64,000 bases of DNA from Micromonospora costi (GTDB lineage Bacteria > Actinomycetota > Actinomycetes > Mycobacteriales > Micromonosporaceae), in NCBI RefSeq assembly GCF_003626655.1, contig NZ_RBAN01000003.1, positions 868,001 through 932,000 on the forward strand, in the 5' to 3' direction. Below the pieces are notes generated by a model that was not told the origin of the DNA, did no database searches, and was given only the letters and a program-made list of their open reading frames with translations. The translations under genes were made by a program, and so were the position numbers. Within the stretch, counting starts at the first letter, position 1. Each line of letters opens with the position of its first letter. This document shows positions 16,029-24,273 of the stretch, piece by piece.

Positions 16029-16726
16029 GGCGCCACCCCGCCGGGCATGCCCGGGTCCTGCCGGTCGGCGGGCGGCATGTTCTGTGCCCGCCCGGCCCGG
16101 GTGTAGGGCACGTCGGCGCTGTACGGCGCCTCGACGGTCCGCTCGTACGGCTGCGGCCCGGTCGGCGTCTGCGCCATCTGCCCGGTGTGCCGCATCGGCT
16201 GCCCGGTCTGTCCCCTGCCGGCCTCGGGGTGGTGCCCGTCGCCGGACGAGGTCATGTTCCGGGTGAGCCGGCCGAACAGCAGCCCGGCCACCGCCGCACC
16301 GGTCAGGAACATGCCCGGGTGGCGGCGGGCGTACGACCGCACGTCGTGAAGCACGTCGGCGGGCTCGCGTTCGTCGAGCCATCCGGCGGCCCGCTGCGCG
16401 ACGTCGCCGACCCGACGGACGACCTCACCGGCCATGCCGGAATCGCCCTGGTCGGCCATCGAACCGAGGTCGCGGCCCATGCTGCGCAATCCCTCGGCGG
16501 CCCGGTGCTTCTGCGAGCGGGCCTGCTCACGCAGCTGGGACGTGGCTTCGCCGCTCAGGTAGTGGGCCTGCTGCCGCGCCTGCGCGGCCACCTGCCGACC
16601 CTGCTCGGCCGCCGCGTGGCCGAGCTGGCCACCGGCCTGGGCGGTCTGGTGACCGACCCGGGACGCCTGCTGGCGGGCCTGCTCAGTGGTGCCGCTCGGC
16701 GGTCTGTTCTGGTTGATCGCCGTCAT
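16025..16726 (-). CDS. Gln/Ala-rich helical protein with one membrane segment
   Basis: This 233-residue protein is dominated by long Gln/Ala/Arg-rich helices (residues ~15-90, EQARQQASRVGHQTAQAGGQLG...), reminiscent of LEA/YtxH-like stress proteins. A helix-turn with a Pro-Gly break leads to a membrane segment (HPGMFLTGAAVAGLLFGRL), and the C-terminus is a disordered Pro/Gly/Gln tail. It is the first gene of the minus-strand operon, with AAGGGAG upstream of ATG 16726 and a sigma-B-like promoter at 16785. A role in desiccation or envelope protection is inferred from composition only. Confidence 0.75.
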   Translation of the reverse strand: MTAINQNRPPSGTTEQARQQASRVGHQTAQAGGQLGHAAAEQGRQVAAQARQQAHYLSGEATSQLREQARSQKHRAAEGLRSMGRDLGSMADQGDSGMAGEVVRRVGDVAQRAAGWLDEREPADVLHDVRSYARRHPGMFLTGAAVAGLLFGRLTRNMTSSGDGHHPEAGRGQTGQPMRHTGQMAQTPTGPQPYERTVEAPYSADVPYTRAGRAQNMPPADRQDPGMPGGVAP

Positions 16727-16784
16727 CGTGCACTCCCTTCGTCGGCCCCGGGACACGAGGTGACCCCGGAACGCCACCCGACGC

Positions 16785-16809
16785 CTACCCGCCGGGTCCG
16801 GCGACATTC
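16785..16809 (-). promoter_or_regulatory. Sigma-B-like promoter of the envelope-stress operon
   Basis: On the minus strand GAAT (16809-16806), 15 nt, GGGTAG (16790-16785). This matches GNNT-N14-16-GGGTAY except for the last base. It lies ~60 bp upstream of ATG 16726. Confidence 0.45.
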
Positions 16810-16849
16810 ACGGCCGGCGGGTTCGGCAGCAGAGGCCCGCGGGTCAAGC

Positions 16850-16924
16850 GCCGATCATGCAGGCGTGGTGGTTGACAAAAGTCGTGCGGACGGCCAATCC
16901 GGCCACCACGACTGCATGATCGGC
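16850..16924. repeat. Palindromic intergenic element, family A (A2)
   Basis: The left arm (16850-16871, beginning GCCGATCATGCAG) pairs with the right arm (16903-16924, ending CTGCATGATCGGC) over 22 bp with one mismatch, around a 31-nt spacer. It lies between the 3' end of the DUF3263 gene and the promoter of the stress operon. Confidence 0.88.
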
Positions 16925-16949
16925 GGGCGGGTCGCCGGGGACGTCGGGG

Positions 16950-17375
16950 TCAGCGGCGGCGGTTGCGGGCGCGGGAGGAACGAAGCCGGCGGAGCCGGCC
17001 CACGAGGACCGGCTCGGCGGCGAGCGCGGCCGGGTTGTCGAGCAGCCCGTTGAGCAGTTGGTAGTAGCGCGTGGCGGAGAGGCCGAAGGCGTCCCGGATG
17101 GCTTGTTCCTTGGCGCCGGCGTGCCGCCACCACTGCTGCTCGAAGGCGAGGATCGCCCGTTCCCGCTCGGTGAGCCCCGCGCCCGTCTCGACCGGTGCGG
17201 GAGTCGGGGTCTCCTCCGCGTCGACCACCGGCTGCCCGGAGTCGGGCACCGCCTCGGCGGGCGGTGCGGAGCGCGGCGGCGGGACGTGCCCGGCCCGGGT
17301 GCCGCGTGAGGGAGCGGCGTCGGGAGCGTCGGTCGGCGGCTCGGCGGCGGCCGGGGCGGCGTCGGCAGGCTGCAT
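16950..17375 (-). CDS. DUF3263 family protein
   Basis: The C-terminal ~75 residues of this 141-residue protein are the DUF3263 domain: GLTERERAILAFEQQWWRHAGAKEQAIRDAFGLSATRYYQLLNGLLDNPAAL, followed by an Arg-rich end (RLRRLRSSRARNRRR). The domain looks like a small helix-turn-helix, consistent with a DNA-binding or transcription-associated role, but no function is established. The N-terminal ~65 residues are Ala/Pro-rich and disordered. ATG 17375 has CGAGGAG at the right distance. It is monocistronic. Confidence 0.88.
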   Translation of the reverse strand: MQPADAAPAAAEPPTDAPDAAPSRGTRAGHVPPPRSAPPAEAVPDSGQPVVDAEETPTPAPVETGAGLTERERAILAFEQQWWRHAGAKEQAIRDAFGLSATRYYQLLNGLLDNPAALAAEPVLVGRLRRLRSSRARNRRR

Positions 17376-17559
17376 GGCGCTCCTCGGGCGGGCGGCCGGC
17401 AACCGCGACGCCGACCGGGGGGAACCTCAGCCTAACCAGGGCGGACGCGCGACGCATCCGACGTCACGGCGGCATCGACGGGCGGCTTCCCGTACATCGG
17501 GGGCGGGCCCGCACCAGCGCGCCCGGAAGCGGCGCAGCCGGCCGAGGCGGGTGGACACG

Positions 17560-17593
17560 CGACGGCCGGGGCGAGTGATCGCCCCGGCCGTCG
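17560..17593 (-). terminator. Perfect 15-bp hairpin after ABC permease gene
   Basis: CGACGGCCGGGGCGA (17560-17574), a 4-nt loop, and TCGCCCCGGCCGTCG (17579-17593) form an uninterrupted 15-bp stem 18 bp past the permease stop. No U-tract follows on the minus strand, a common form of terminator in high-GC actinobacteria. Confidence 0.75.
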
Positions 17594-17611
17594 TCCGCCA
17601 CGGATGGACGG

Positions 17612-18628
17612 TCAGGAGATGTCCCGGCGGCGCATGGCCCAGATGGCCGCGCCGAGCACCACCGCGACGCCCACGGCGAACAGCACCGAGGACTGCCCCC
17701 ACGTCACGTCGAAGGTGTCCGGCCGGCACTCACCGGTGAAAGTGGCGTTGCACGCCTGCCAGTCCTCCAGGGTCACCTTCTTCTGCATCCACGCCAGGGC
17801 GTACGTCGGCAGCAGCCACGCCTCCGGGAACCGGACGCCGGCCATGCTGAGCAGGATGCCGAGGCCGAACTGGCCCACCACCATCACGGCCACCACGCCG
17901 CCGAGGGCCATCGCGGTGTGCCGCCCCAGCGAGGCCAGGGCGAAGCCGATCGTCGTGACGGCCAGCACGAGCGCCACCCCGCGCAGCCCGGTCAGCGCGA
18001 AGGACTGCCAGACGCCCGAGGTCACCTTCTCGGTGCTGCCCCGGAAGGTGGCGACCGCCCAGAACCCCGCGAACCAGAGCACCGCGGCGGGCAGGGTCAC
18101 CGCCAGCAGGCCGGTGAGCAGCGCCGCCAGCTTGGTCAGCAGTACGGTGAGCCGCCGGGGCCGCCACAGCAGGAGATTCATCATCCCGCCGGTGCTCCAC
18201 TCGGCGCCCACGAAGGACGCGCCGATCACGAACCCGACCAGTGCCAGGATCGCCGCGAACGGCACCAGGGTCTCGGCGAAGCTCTCCCGGAAGTTGAACG
18301 TCGACGGCAGGAACCACCGGGATTCGAACGCCTCCCGGGGCGGGGGCTGGATCATCGCGCAGTCCGGTGGATAGCGGTTGGCATCGGCCGCGCCGGCCGC
18401 CTTGTCGCGCTCGCACGCGGTCCGCTCCTGCTGCGAGTAGCGCACCTGCTCCTGGTACTGCTGCTCGGCCTGGCGATCCGCCTGGGCCCGCACCGAGGCG
18501 TCGATCTTCTGGTTCGTGAAGAACGTCCCGACCACGACCGCGGCCAGCACCAGCAGACCGAGCAGCGTCATGTAGCGGGTGAAGCGCCGCTTGGCGAGCC
18601 GGCGCAGCTCCGTACGGTAGAGGCTCAC
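17612..18628 (-). CDS. ABC transporter permease (ABC-2 type)
   Basis: This 338-residue membrane protein has an N-terminal helix (FTRYMTLLGLLVLAAVVVGTFFT), a long extracytoplasmic Gln/Arg-rich loop of ~90 residues, then five further hydrophobic helices (for example LVPFAAILALVGFVIGASFVGAEW, LTVLLTKLAALLTGLLAVTLPAAVLWFAGF). The GAEWSTGGM segment is typical of ABC-2 permeases. GTG 18628 overlaps the stop of the ATPase gene; GTG 18637 is an alternative. Together with the ATPase it forms an exporter or membrane-remodelling complex of unknown substrate. Confidence 0.88.
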   Translation of the reverse strand: MSLYRTELRRLAKRRFTRYMTLLGLLVLAAVVVGTFFTNQKIDASVRAQADRQAEQQYQEQVRYSQQERTACERDKAAGAADANRYPPDCAMIQPPPREAFESRWFLPSTFNFRESFAETLVPFAAILALVGFVIGASFVGAEWSTGGMMNLLLWRPRRLTVLLTKLAALLTGLLAVTLPAAVLWFAGFWAVATFRGSTEKVTSGVWQSFALTGLRGVALVLAVTTIGFALASLGRHTAMALGGVVAVMVVGQFGLGILLSMAGVRFPEAWLLPTYALAWMQKKVTLEDWQACNATFTGECRPDTFDVTWGQSSVLFAVGVAVVLGAAIWAMRRRDIS

Positions 18629-19635
18629 GCCCCCCACCCCCCTCCGGTGGCGCCGGACTGCTCCGCCCCACCGACCTTCGTGGACTGGTCGACCTGCCGG
18701 TGCTGGCCGGGCACCGGCGCGGTGGCGGTCAGTTCGAGGAAGACGCTCTCCAGGTCGACCGCGACGGGGGCCAGCTCGCTCACGTAGAGGCCCTGCTCGG
18801 CGAGGAGCCGCGTGACCGAGGCCGGCTTGTCGACGCCGCCGAGCATCAGGTGGTCGGGGTGCCCGGTGACCCGGATTCCCGCCCGGGTGAGCACGTCGGC
18901 CGCCGACGGCAGGTCGGTGACGGCCTCCAGACGGATCCGGACCGCGCCGGAGGAGTGCTGCGCGAGCACCTCGTCGACCGGCCCGAAGGCCACGCGCCGG
19001 CCCAGCGAGATGATCGTCACGGAGTCGCAGATCAGCTGGATCTCGCCGAGGATGTGGCTGGAGAGCACCACCGTCATGCCGGACTCGGCGAGGTTGCGCA
19101 TGAGCGTCCGCATCTCGCGGATGCCGCCCGGGTCCAGGCCGTTGGCCGGCTCGTCCAGTATCAGCAGCTTCGGGTTCTTGAGCAGGGCGGACGCGACCGC
19201 GAGCCGCTGCTTCATGCCGAGCGAGTAGGTCTTGACCCGCTCGCCGGCCCGGTCCCGCAGCCCGACCAGCTCCAGCACCTCGTCGATGCGGATGGGCGCC
19301 ACACCGCCGGCGGACGCCAGCAGGGACAGCGTGTCCCGGGCGGTGAAGTGCGGGAAGAACTGCGGACTCTCCACGATGGCGCCGACCTGCCCGGCGACGG
19401 CCGGCAGCGCGTCGGGCACCTCGTGGCCGAGGAGGGCCATCCGGCCCCCGTCGGGCCGGATCAGACCGAGCAGCGTACGCAGCGTGGTGGTCTTACCCGA
19501 CCCGTTCGGGCCGAGGAAGCCGTGCACCTGGCCGGCGTCGACCCGCATGTCGAAGCCGTCCAGCGCGTTGCGGGTGCCGCGCCGGCGGCTCTTGTAGGTC
19601 TTCCGTAGACCTTCGATCTCCAGGACAGCTGGCAA
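18625..19635 (-). CDS. ABC transporter ATP-binding protein
   Basis: This 336-residue ATPase has Walker A GPNGSGKTT, a Q-loop near VESPQFFPHF, signature YSLGMKQRLAVASALL, Walker B LLILDEPANGLDP and the switch His (SSHILGEI). The C-terminal ~100 residues form the extra domain common in DrrA-like exporters. The TTG start at 19635 is preceded by GGGGGAGGTG at good spacing, which decides it. It is coupled to the permease gene. Two ATACN3GTAT palindromes just upstream suggest control by an unlinked regulator, perhaps of the GntR (YtrA-like) type. Confidence 0.92.
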   Translation of the reverse strand: MPAVLEIEGLRKTYKSRRRGTRNALDGFDMRVDAGQVHGFLGPNGSGKTTTLRTLLGLIRPDGGRMALLGHEVPDALPAVAGQVGAIVESPQFFPHFTARDTLSLLASAGGVAPIRIDEVLELVGLRDRAGERVKTYSLGMKQRLAVASALLKNPKLLILDEPANGLDPGGIREMRTLMRNLAESGMTVVLSSHILGEIQLICDSVTIISLGRRVAFGPVDEVLAQHSSGAVRIRLEAVTDLPSAADVLTRAGIRVTGHPDHLMLGGVDKPASVTRLLAEQGLYVSELAPVAVDLESVFLELTATAPVPGQHRQVDQSTKVGGAEQSGATGGGWGA

Positions 19636-19673
19636 GCTGCACCTCCCCCGATTCGGGCGTGACAGGCGACACC

Positions 19674-19708
19674 ATACGCGGTATGCACGGCGCTGCAATA
19701 CCCGGTAT
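19674..19708 (-). promoter_or_regulatory. Twin palindromic operators upstream of ABC exporter
   Basis: ATACGCGGTAT (19674-19684) and ATACCCGGTAT (19698-19708) are two 11-bp sites, centres 24 bp apart. Each is ATAC-N3-GTAT, and both are followed by GCA on the plus strand. They begin 38 bp before the TTG start of the ATPase gene, over the likely promoter. Confidence 0.6.
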
Positions 19709-19775
19709 GCAGTGACGCGCCGAAAGAGCGACGATCGGGGTCAGTCGATCACGGTGAGTGAGAAAGGACGTGGAC

Positions 19776-20561
19776 TCAGGCGCAGACGACGTGCACGCCG
19801 GCCGCGCGGAACGCCTCGACCACGTTCGGGTCGGCGCCCGAGTCGGTGACCAGCGTCTCCACCCGGTCCACGGGGCAGATCCGGGCGAAGGCGTGACCGC
19901 CCAGCTTGGACGAGTCCGCGATGATCACGACCCGCTTGGCCCGGGCCACCATGAGGTTGTTCATGGCGGCCTCCCCCTCGTGGTGGGCCGCCGCGCCGAG
20001 CTGCGGGTCGATGGCGTCCACGCCGAGCAGGGCGACGTCCAGGGTGACCTCGCGCAGCAGCGCCCCGCCCAGCGGGCCCACCAGCTCGAAGGACTTCGGC
20101 CGGACCACGCCACCGGCCACCACGACCTTCATCCGGGACCGGACCAGCAGCTCGTTGGCGATGTTCAGGGCGTTCGTCACGACCGTGAGCTGGGCGCCCT
20201 CGGCGCTCGTGTTCAGGTCCGGCCGCACGGCGAGGGCGCGCGCCACCTCCGTGCTCGTGGTGCCGCCGTTGAGGCCGACCACGGTGCCCGGCGACACCAG
20301 CGCCGCGGCCGCCGCGCCGATCCGCTGCTTCTCGGCCGAGTGCTTGGCCGTCTTGTAGCGCAACGGGAGGTCGTACGACACGCCGTTGGCGACCGCGCCG
20401 CCCCGCGTACGGGTGATCATCTGCTGCTGGGCGAGCTGGTCGAAGTCGCGCCGGATGGTCGCCTGGGACACGTCGAGCCGATCGGCCGCCTCCTCGACGC
20501 TGACCCGGCCGCTGTCGGTCAGCATCTCGAGCAGGGCGTTCCATCTGGCGTACCGATCCAC
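19776..20561 (-). CDS. DeoR/GlpR-family transcriptional regulator
   Basis: This 261-residue protein has an N-terminal DeoR winged helix (RWNALLEMLTDSGRVSVEEAADRLDVSQATIRRDFDQLAQQQMITRTRGGAV) and a C-terminal DeoRC sugar-phosphate sensor domain (GTVVGLNGGTTSTEVARAL, VTNALNIANELL, LLGVDAIDPQLG, VIIADSSKLG). GTG 20561 was picked because GGGAGG stands upstream and gives the usual family length; the frame extends further. It is divergent from the SIS-ROK-NagA operon and is the obvious repressor of it, responding to an amino-sugar phosphate. Confidence 0.93.
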   Translation of the reverse strand: MDRYARWNALLEMLTDSGRVSVEEAADRLDVSQATIRRDFDQLAQQQMITRTRGGAVANGVSYDLPLRYKTAKHSAEKQRIGAAAAALVSPGTVVGLNGGTTSTEVARALAVRPDLNTSAEGAQLTVVTNALNIANELLVRSRMKVVVAGGVVRPKSFELVGPLGGALLREVTLDVALLGVDAIDPQLGAAAHHEGEAAMNNLMVARAKRVVIIADSSKLGGHAFARICPVDRVETLVTDSGADPNVVEAFRAAGVHVVCA

Positions 20562-20616
20562 CTCGCGGGCCCTCCCAAGCGACTGCACGATCCGTGATTG
20601 ATTGCGTGCACAGTAG

Positions 20617-20708
20617 TGCGCGAAACTACGTAGGCGCAAAACATTGCCCTGCTCGATCCGTGTGCCGGTTGCCACGGCCACCCGGATTCGCGCAGAATGA
20701 CGCGCGAA
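20617..20708. promoter_or_regulatory. Candidate DeoR operator region (GCGCGAA boxes)
   Basis: The 200-bp divergent region holds TGCGCGAAAC (20617-20626) and an inverted pair TTCGCGC (20687-20693) / GCGCGAA (20702-20708). Three copies of GCGCGAA between a DeoR gene and its presumed target operon make good operator candidates. Confidence 0.5.
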
Positions 20709-20761
20709 AGACGGGCGTAACGAGCCGTATCGCGCACGGCCACCCTCGGCGAGGAGTCCTC

Positions 20762-21691
20762 ATGTCGTACGTCGACGCGGAGATCGCGAGCCAGCCCGAC
20801 TGCTGGCGGAAGGCGGCGGAGCTGGTCGCCGGGGTGGCAGCGGACCTGCCGGCGCCCGGTGAGCGGGTCGCCGTCGTCGGGTGCGGCACCTCGTGGTTCA
20901 TGGCCATGGCGTACGCGGCGCTGCGCGAACGGGCCGGCCAGGGCGAGACCGACGCCTTCCAGGCCTCGGAGTTCCTGACCGGACGCCGCTACGACCGGCT
21001 GATCGCGATCACCCGCTCCGGCACCACCACAGAGGTCGTGGAGCTGCTCGACGCGCTGCGCGGGCGGCTCGCGACGACCGCCCTCGTCGGCGATCCCGGG
21101 TCACCGGCCGTGCAGCTGGCCGACGCGGCGGTCACCATGCCGTTCGCCGACGAGCGCTCGGTCGTGCAGACCCGATTCGCGACGACCGCGCTGGCCCTGC
21201 TCCGCGCCCACCTGGGCGAGAACCTCGACGCCCTCGCGGCCGACGCCGAGGTCGCCGTCCGCGCCCCGCTGCCCATCGAGCCGGCCAGCATCGAGCAGGT
21301 CACCTTCCTCGGTCGGGGGTGGACGGTCGGGCTCGCGCACGAGGCCGCGCTGAAGTGCCGCGAGGCGGCCACCTTCTGGGCCGAGGCGTACCCCGCGATG
21401 GACTACCGGCACGGCCCGATCTCGATCGCCGCGACCGGCCGGCTGGTCTGGGCGTTCGGCGCGCTCCCCGAGGGCCTGGCGGAGGACGTCGCCGCGACCG
21501 GCGCGGCCTTCGCGCACAGCCGCACCCACGGCTGCCGTACGGTCCTCGGCAGCTGGGCGGCCGGCCGGACCCCGGTGGACCCGATGGCCGACCTGATCCT
21601 GGCCCAGCGGTTCGCGGTCGCGCTCGCCACGAGCCGGGGCCTGGACCCGGACGCGCCCCGCCACCTGACCCGGTCCGTGGTACTCGCGTGA
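20762..21691 (+). CDS. SIS-domain sugar isomerase/deaminase-like protein
   Basis: This 309-residue protein has two SIS domains. The first has VAVVGCGTSWFMAMAYAALRE and the phosphosugar-binding loop TRSGTTTEV; the second has VTFLGRGWTVGLAHEAALKCREAATFWAEAYPAMDYRHGPISI, resembling the isomerase half of GlmS and AgaS. It probably interconverts or deaminates amino-sugar 6-phosphates. ATG 20762 has GGCGAGGAG just upstream. First gene of the operon; its stop overlaps the kinase start (GTGA). The exact substrate (glucosamine, galactosamine or another aldosamine) cannot be told. Confidence 0.88.
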   Translation: MSYVDAEIASQPDCWRKAAELVAGVAADLPAPGERVAVVGCGTSWFMAMAYAALRERAGQGETDAFQASEFLTGRRYDRLIAITRSGTTTEVVELLDALRGRLATTALVGDPGSPAVQLADAAVTMPFADERSVVQTRFATTALALLRAHLGENLDALAADAEVAVRAPLPIEPASIEQVTFLGRGWTVGLAHEAALKCREAATFWAEAYPAMDYRHGPISIAATGRLVWAFGALPEGLAEDVAATGAAFAHSRTHGCRTVLGSWAAGRTPVDPMADLILAQRFAVALATSRGLDPDAPRHLTRSVVLA

Positions 21692-22659
21692 CCGAGTCCC
21701 GCGAACGCACCGTCGGGCGGGACAGCGACGTCGTCGTCGCGCTGGACGTCGGCGGCACGGGGATGAAGTGCGCCCTGGTCCGGCCGGACGGCATCACCGT
21801 GCACACCGAACGGCACCCCACGAACGCGGCGCGCGGCCCGGAGGCCGTGGTCGCCACGATCCTCGACGTCGCCGAGGGCCTCGCCGGCAAGGCGCGCGCC
21901 GACGGCCGTACCCCCGTGGCCGCCGGCATCGTGGTGCCGGGCGTGGTCGACGAGGCGCGCGGGGTGGCCGTCTGGTCGGCCAACGTCGGCTTCCGCGACG
22001 TACCGGTGCGGGACCTCGTGGCGGCCCGGCTCGGCCTGCCCACGGCGCTCGGCCACGACGTGCGCGCCGGGGGGATCGCCGAGGCCCGGCTCGGGGCCGG
22101 CCGGGGCGCGGGTCACGTCCTCTTCGTGGCCATCGGCACGGGCATCGCGGCCGCCCACGTGGTCGACGGCACGGCCAGCATCGGCGCGCACGGCGCGGCC
22201 GGCGAGATCGGGCACATCCTGGTCCGCCCCGGCGGGCCGCGCTGCGGGTGCGGGCGGCCCGGTTGCCTGGAGGCGGTCGCCTCCGCCGCCGCGGTCGGCC
22301 GCCGCTACGCGGACCTGGCCGGCGCGCCCGCCACCGCCGCCGAGGTGGCCGAGCGGGCCGCCGCCGGTGAACCCCTCGCGGCCCAGGTCTGGGAGGAGAC
22401 CGTCGAGGCGCTGGCCGACGGGTTCGCCACCGGGCAGGCGCTCTTCGACGTCGCCACGATCGTGGTCGGCGGCGGGCTGGCCCAGGCCGGCGCGCGGCTG
22501 CTCGACCCGCTGCGGGCCGCGCTGCGCGACCGGATGACGTTCCACCGGGAGCCGCGCCTGGTCGCGGCGGCCCTCGGCGACGAGGCCGGTTGCCTCGGCG
22601 CCGCCCTGCTCGCCCTCGACGCCGCAGGCGGCGTCCCGGACACGATGGAGATGGAATGA
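21688..22659 (+). CDS. ROK-family sugar kinase (N-acetylglucosamine kinase-like)
   Basis: This 323-residue ROK protein has the ATP-binding DVGGTGMKCALV motif at residues ~18-29, a catalytic GHDVRAGGIAEARLG segment, and the ROK zinc motif GEIGHILVRPGGPRCGCGRPGCLEAVAS (Cys-x-Cys-Gly...Cys-x-Glu). No helix-turn-helix precedes the kinase domain, so it is an enzyme rather than a regulator. It likely phosphorylates an imported (acetyl)hexosamine to supply NagA. GTG 21688 overlaps the previous stop, and its own stop overlaps the nagA ATG. Confidence 0.9.
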   Translation: MTESRERTVGRDSDVVVALDVGGTGMKCALVRPDGITVHTERHPTNAARGPEAVVATILDVAEGLAGKARADGRTPVAAGIVVPGVVDEARGVAVWSANVGFRDVPVRDLVAARLGLPTALGHDVRAGGIAEARLGAGRGAGHVLFVAIGTGIAAAHVVDGTASIGAHGAAGEIGHILVRPGGPRCGCGRPGCLEAVASAAAVGRRYADLAGAPATAAEVAERAAAGEPLAAQVWEETVEALADGFATGQALFDVATIVVGGGLAQAGARLLDPLRAALRDRMTFHREPRLVAAALGDEAGCLGAALLALDAAGGVPDTMEME

Positions 22660-23765
22660 CCCAGCGGGTGAGCGGCAAGGTGGTGACCCCGACCGGCGTC
22701 ATCCGGCAGGGCTGCGTCGAGTGGGACGGGGAGCGCATCAGCGCGGTGGCGGAGTACCCGTCGGTCCGCGACGGGCACTGGATCCTGCCCGGCTTCGTGG
22801 ACATGCACACGCACGGCGGGGGCGGGCACACGTTCACCACGGGGGACGCCGACGAGGCCCGGCGGGCGGCCGGCTTCCACCTCCGGCACGGCACCACCAC
22901 CCTGCTGGCCAGCCTGGTCAGTTCGCCGTTCGCGCTGATGCGCGAGGCCACCACGGCGTTCCGTCCGCTGGTGCAGGAGGGGGTGCTGGCCGGCATCCAC
23001 TTCGAGGGCCCGTACCTGTCGGCGACCCGGTGCGGCGCGCAGAACCCCGAGTTCCTGCGCGACCCGTCCACCGAGGAGCTGACCGAGCTGATCGAGCTGG
23101 GCGGGGGCACCATCCGGATGGTGACGCTGGCGCCCGAGCGGGACGGCGCGCTGGAGGCGGTGAAGCTGCTCACCGCACACCGGGTGGTGGCCGCGGTCGG
23201 GCACAGCGACGCCACGTACGACGAGACCCGCGCGGCGATCGCGGCGGGCGCGAGCGTCGGCACCCACCTGTTCAACGGGATGCGCCCGGTGCACCACCGG
23301 GAGCCCGGGCCCGTGGTGGCCCTGCTCGACGCCCCGAACGTGGTATGCGAGCTGGTCGCCGACGGGGTGCACCTGCACGACGGCATGCTCACGTTCGCGA
23401 CCTCGGTCGCCGGGCCCGAGCGGGCCGCCCTCATCACCGACGCGATGGCCGCCGCCGGCATGCCCGACGGCGAGTACGAGCTGGGCGGCCAGGCGGTCAC
23501 GGTGGCCGACGGGGTGGCGCGCCTGGCCCGCGACGGCGCGATCGCCGGCAGCACCCTCACCATGGACGCCGCGCTACGGCACGCGGTCGCGACCGGCATC
23601 CCCATGGCGGACGCCGCCCGCATGGTCGCCACCACCCCCGCCCGGGCGATCGGGCTCGGCGACCAGGTCGGCGCGCTCCAGGTCGGCCTCCGCGCCGACC
23701 TCGTGGTGCTCGACGACGACCTCAACGTGATCCGGGTGCTGCGGGCCGGCTCCTGGCAGGAGTGA
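22656..23765 (+). CDS. nagA: N-acetylglucosamine-6-phosphate deacetylase
   Basis: This 369-residue amidohydrolase has LPGFVDMHTHGGGGHTF (metal site entry), HFEGPYLSATRCGAQNPEFL, GHSDATYDETRAAIAAGASVGTHLFNGM and the catalytic ITDAMAAAGMPDG. All core NagA motifs are present. It removes acetate from GlcNAc-6-P to give GlcN-6-P. It is translationally coupled to the kinase (ATGA). Together kinase, deacetylase and SIS enzyme form a short catabolic route from N-acetylhexosamine toward glycolysis under the divergent DeoR regulator. Confidence 0.94.
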   Translation: MTQRVSGKVVTPTGVIRQGCVEWDGERISAVAEYPSVRDGHWILPGFVDMHTHGGGGHTFTTGDADEARRAAGFHLRHGTTTLLASLVSSPFALMREATTAFRPLVQEGVLAGIHFEGPYLSATRCGAQNPEFLRDPSTEELTELIELGGGTIRMVTLAPERDGALEAVKLLTAHRVVAAVGHSDATYDETRAAIAAGASVGTHLFNGMRPVHHREPGPVVALLDAPNVVCELVADGVHLHDGMLTFATSVAGPERAALITDAMAAAGMPDGEYELGGQAVTVADGVARLARDGAIAGSTLTMDAALRHAVATGIPMADAARMVATTPARAIGLGDQVGALQVGLRADLVVLDDDLNVIRVLRAGSWQE

Positions 23766-23931
23766 CCGGGCCGGGGCGACGGGCGGCGCCCGCGTGACGG
23801 CGCTGGACGCCCGTACGGTGCTGGACCGCTGCGCCGCGAAGGTGCAGGACAGGATGGCCGGCGAGGCCGATCCGGGCGCAGGAGGCTGATGCGGGCACAG
23901 GCATCGGGCCGCCGGGCCGGCAGGTCAGGCG

Positions 23932-23999
23932 TGATCGACTCCGTGTCGCCGATGTGGCGGGGTCGAGGTGGGTCGGATGCCGCATCGCCGATCTGGTGC
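23932..23999 (+). repeat. Dispersed intergenic element, family B (B1)
   Basis: It starts TGATCGACTCC and carries CGCCGATGTGGCG (itself a 4-bp hairpin) and later CGCCGATCTGGTG as a direct repeat. B2 (44632) and B3 (45819) share start, spacing and the two direct repeats. Confidence 0.8.
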
Positions 24000-24012
24000 T
24001 AGGGGCGGCGCT

Positions 24013-24090
24013 TGATCGACTCGGGTTGCATGTATGTCGCGGTGTCCGGTCGGGGTGGACACCGCGACTTCCAGGATGTCGAGTCGATCA
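24013..24090. repeat. Dispersed nested palindrome, family C (C1)
   Basis: The outer arms TGATCGACTCG (24013-24023) and CGAGTCGATCA (24080-24090) are perfect, and so are the inner arms GTCGCGGTGTCC (24036-24047) and GGACACCGCGAC (24057-24068). The right half recurs at 62464-62497 (C2). Confidence 0.88.
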
Positions 24091-24273
24091 CCGGTTCGGT
24101 GTGGCTGGTTTGGGGGTTGTGTCCGGTTCGCGGGCCTGCGGGAGGCATCTTCCGCGGTGAGCGAACCCGCACCAGCGGCCCGACCCGACCGCGGCGGGGC
24201 GGGGCCGACTGCGGGGTCGGGTGGGTGGTGGCCGGCGTGGGTGGGTGTGCGTGGTTCTGCGCCCGTCGGCCCG

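Larger units (their letters stand above)
23766..24273. other. 508-bp intergenic region between convergent genes
   Basis: This gap holds repeat elements B1 (23932-23999) and C1 (24013-24090) and a hairpin with arms GGTTCGC (24125-24131) and GCGAACC (24161-24167). A 31-codon open frame from GTG 23794 has no ribosome site and is not called. The lower GC around 24030-24130 (TATGT, TTTGGGGGTT) differs from the surroundings. Confidence 0.7.

Noticed and set aside
23794-23889. 31-codon open frame starting GTG 23794
   Set aside because: No ribosome site, no promoter and no recognisable product; placed in the intergenic entry.
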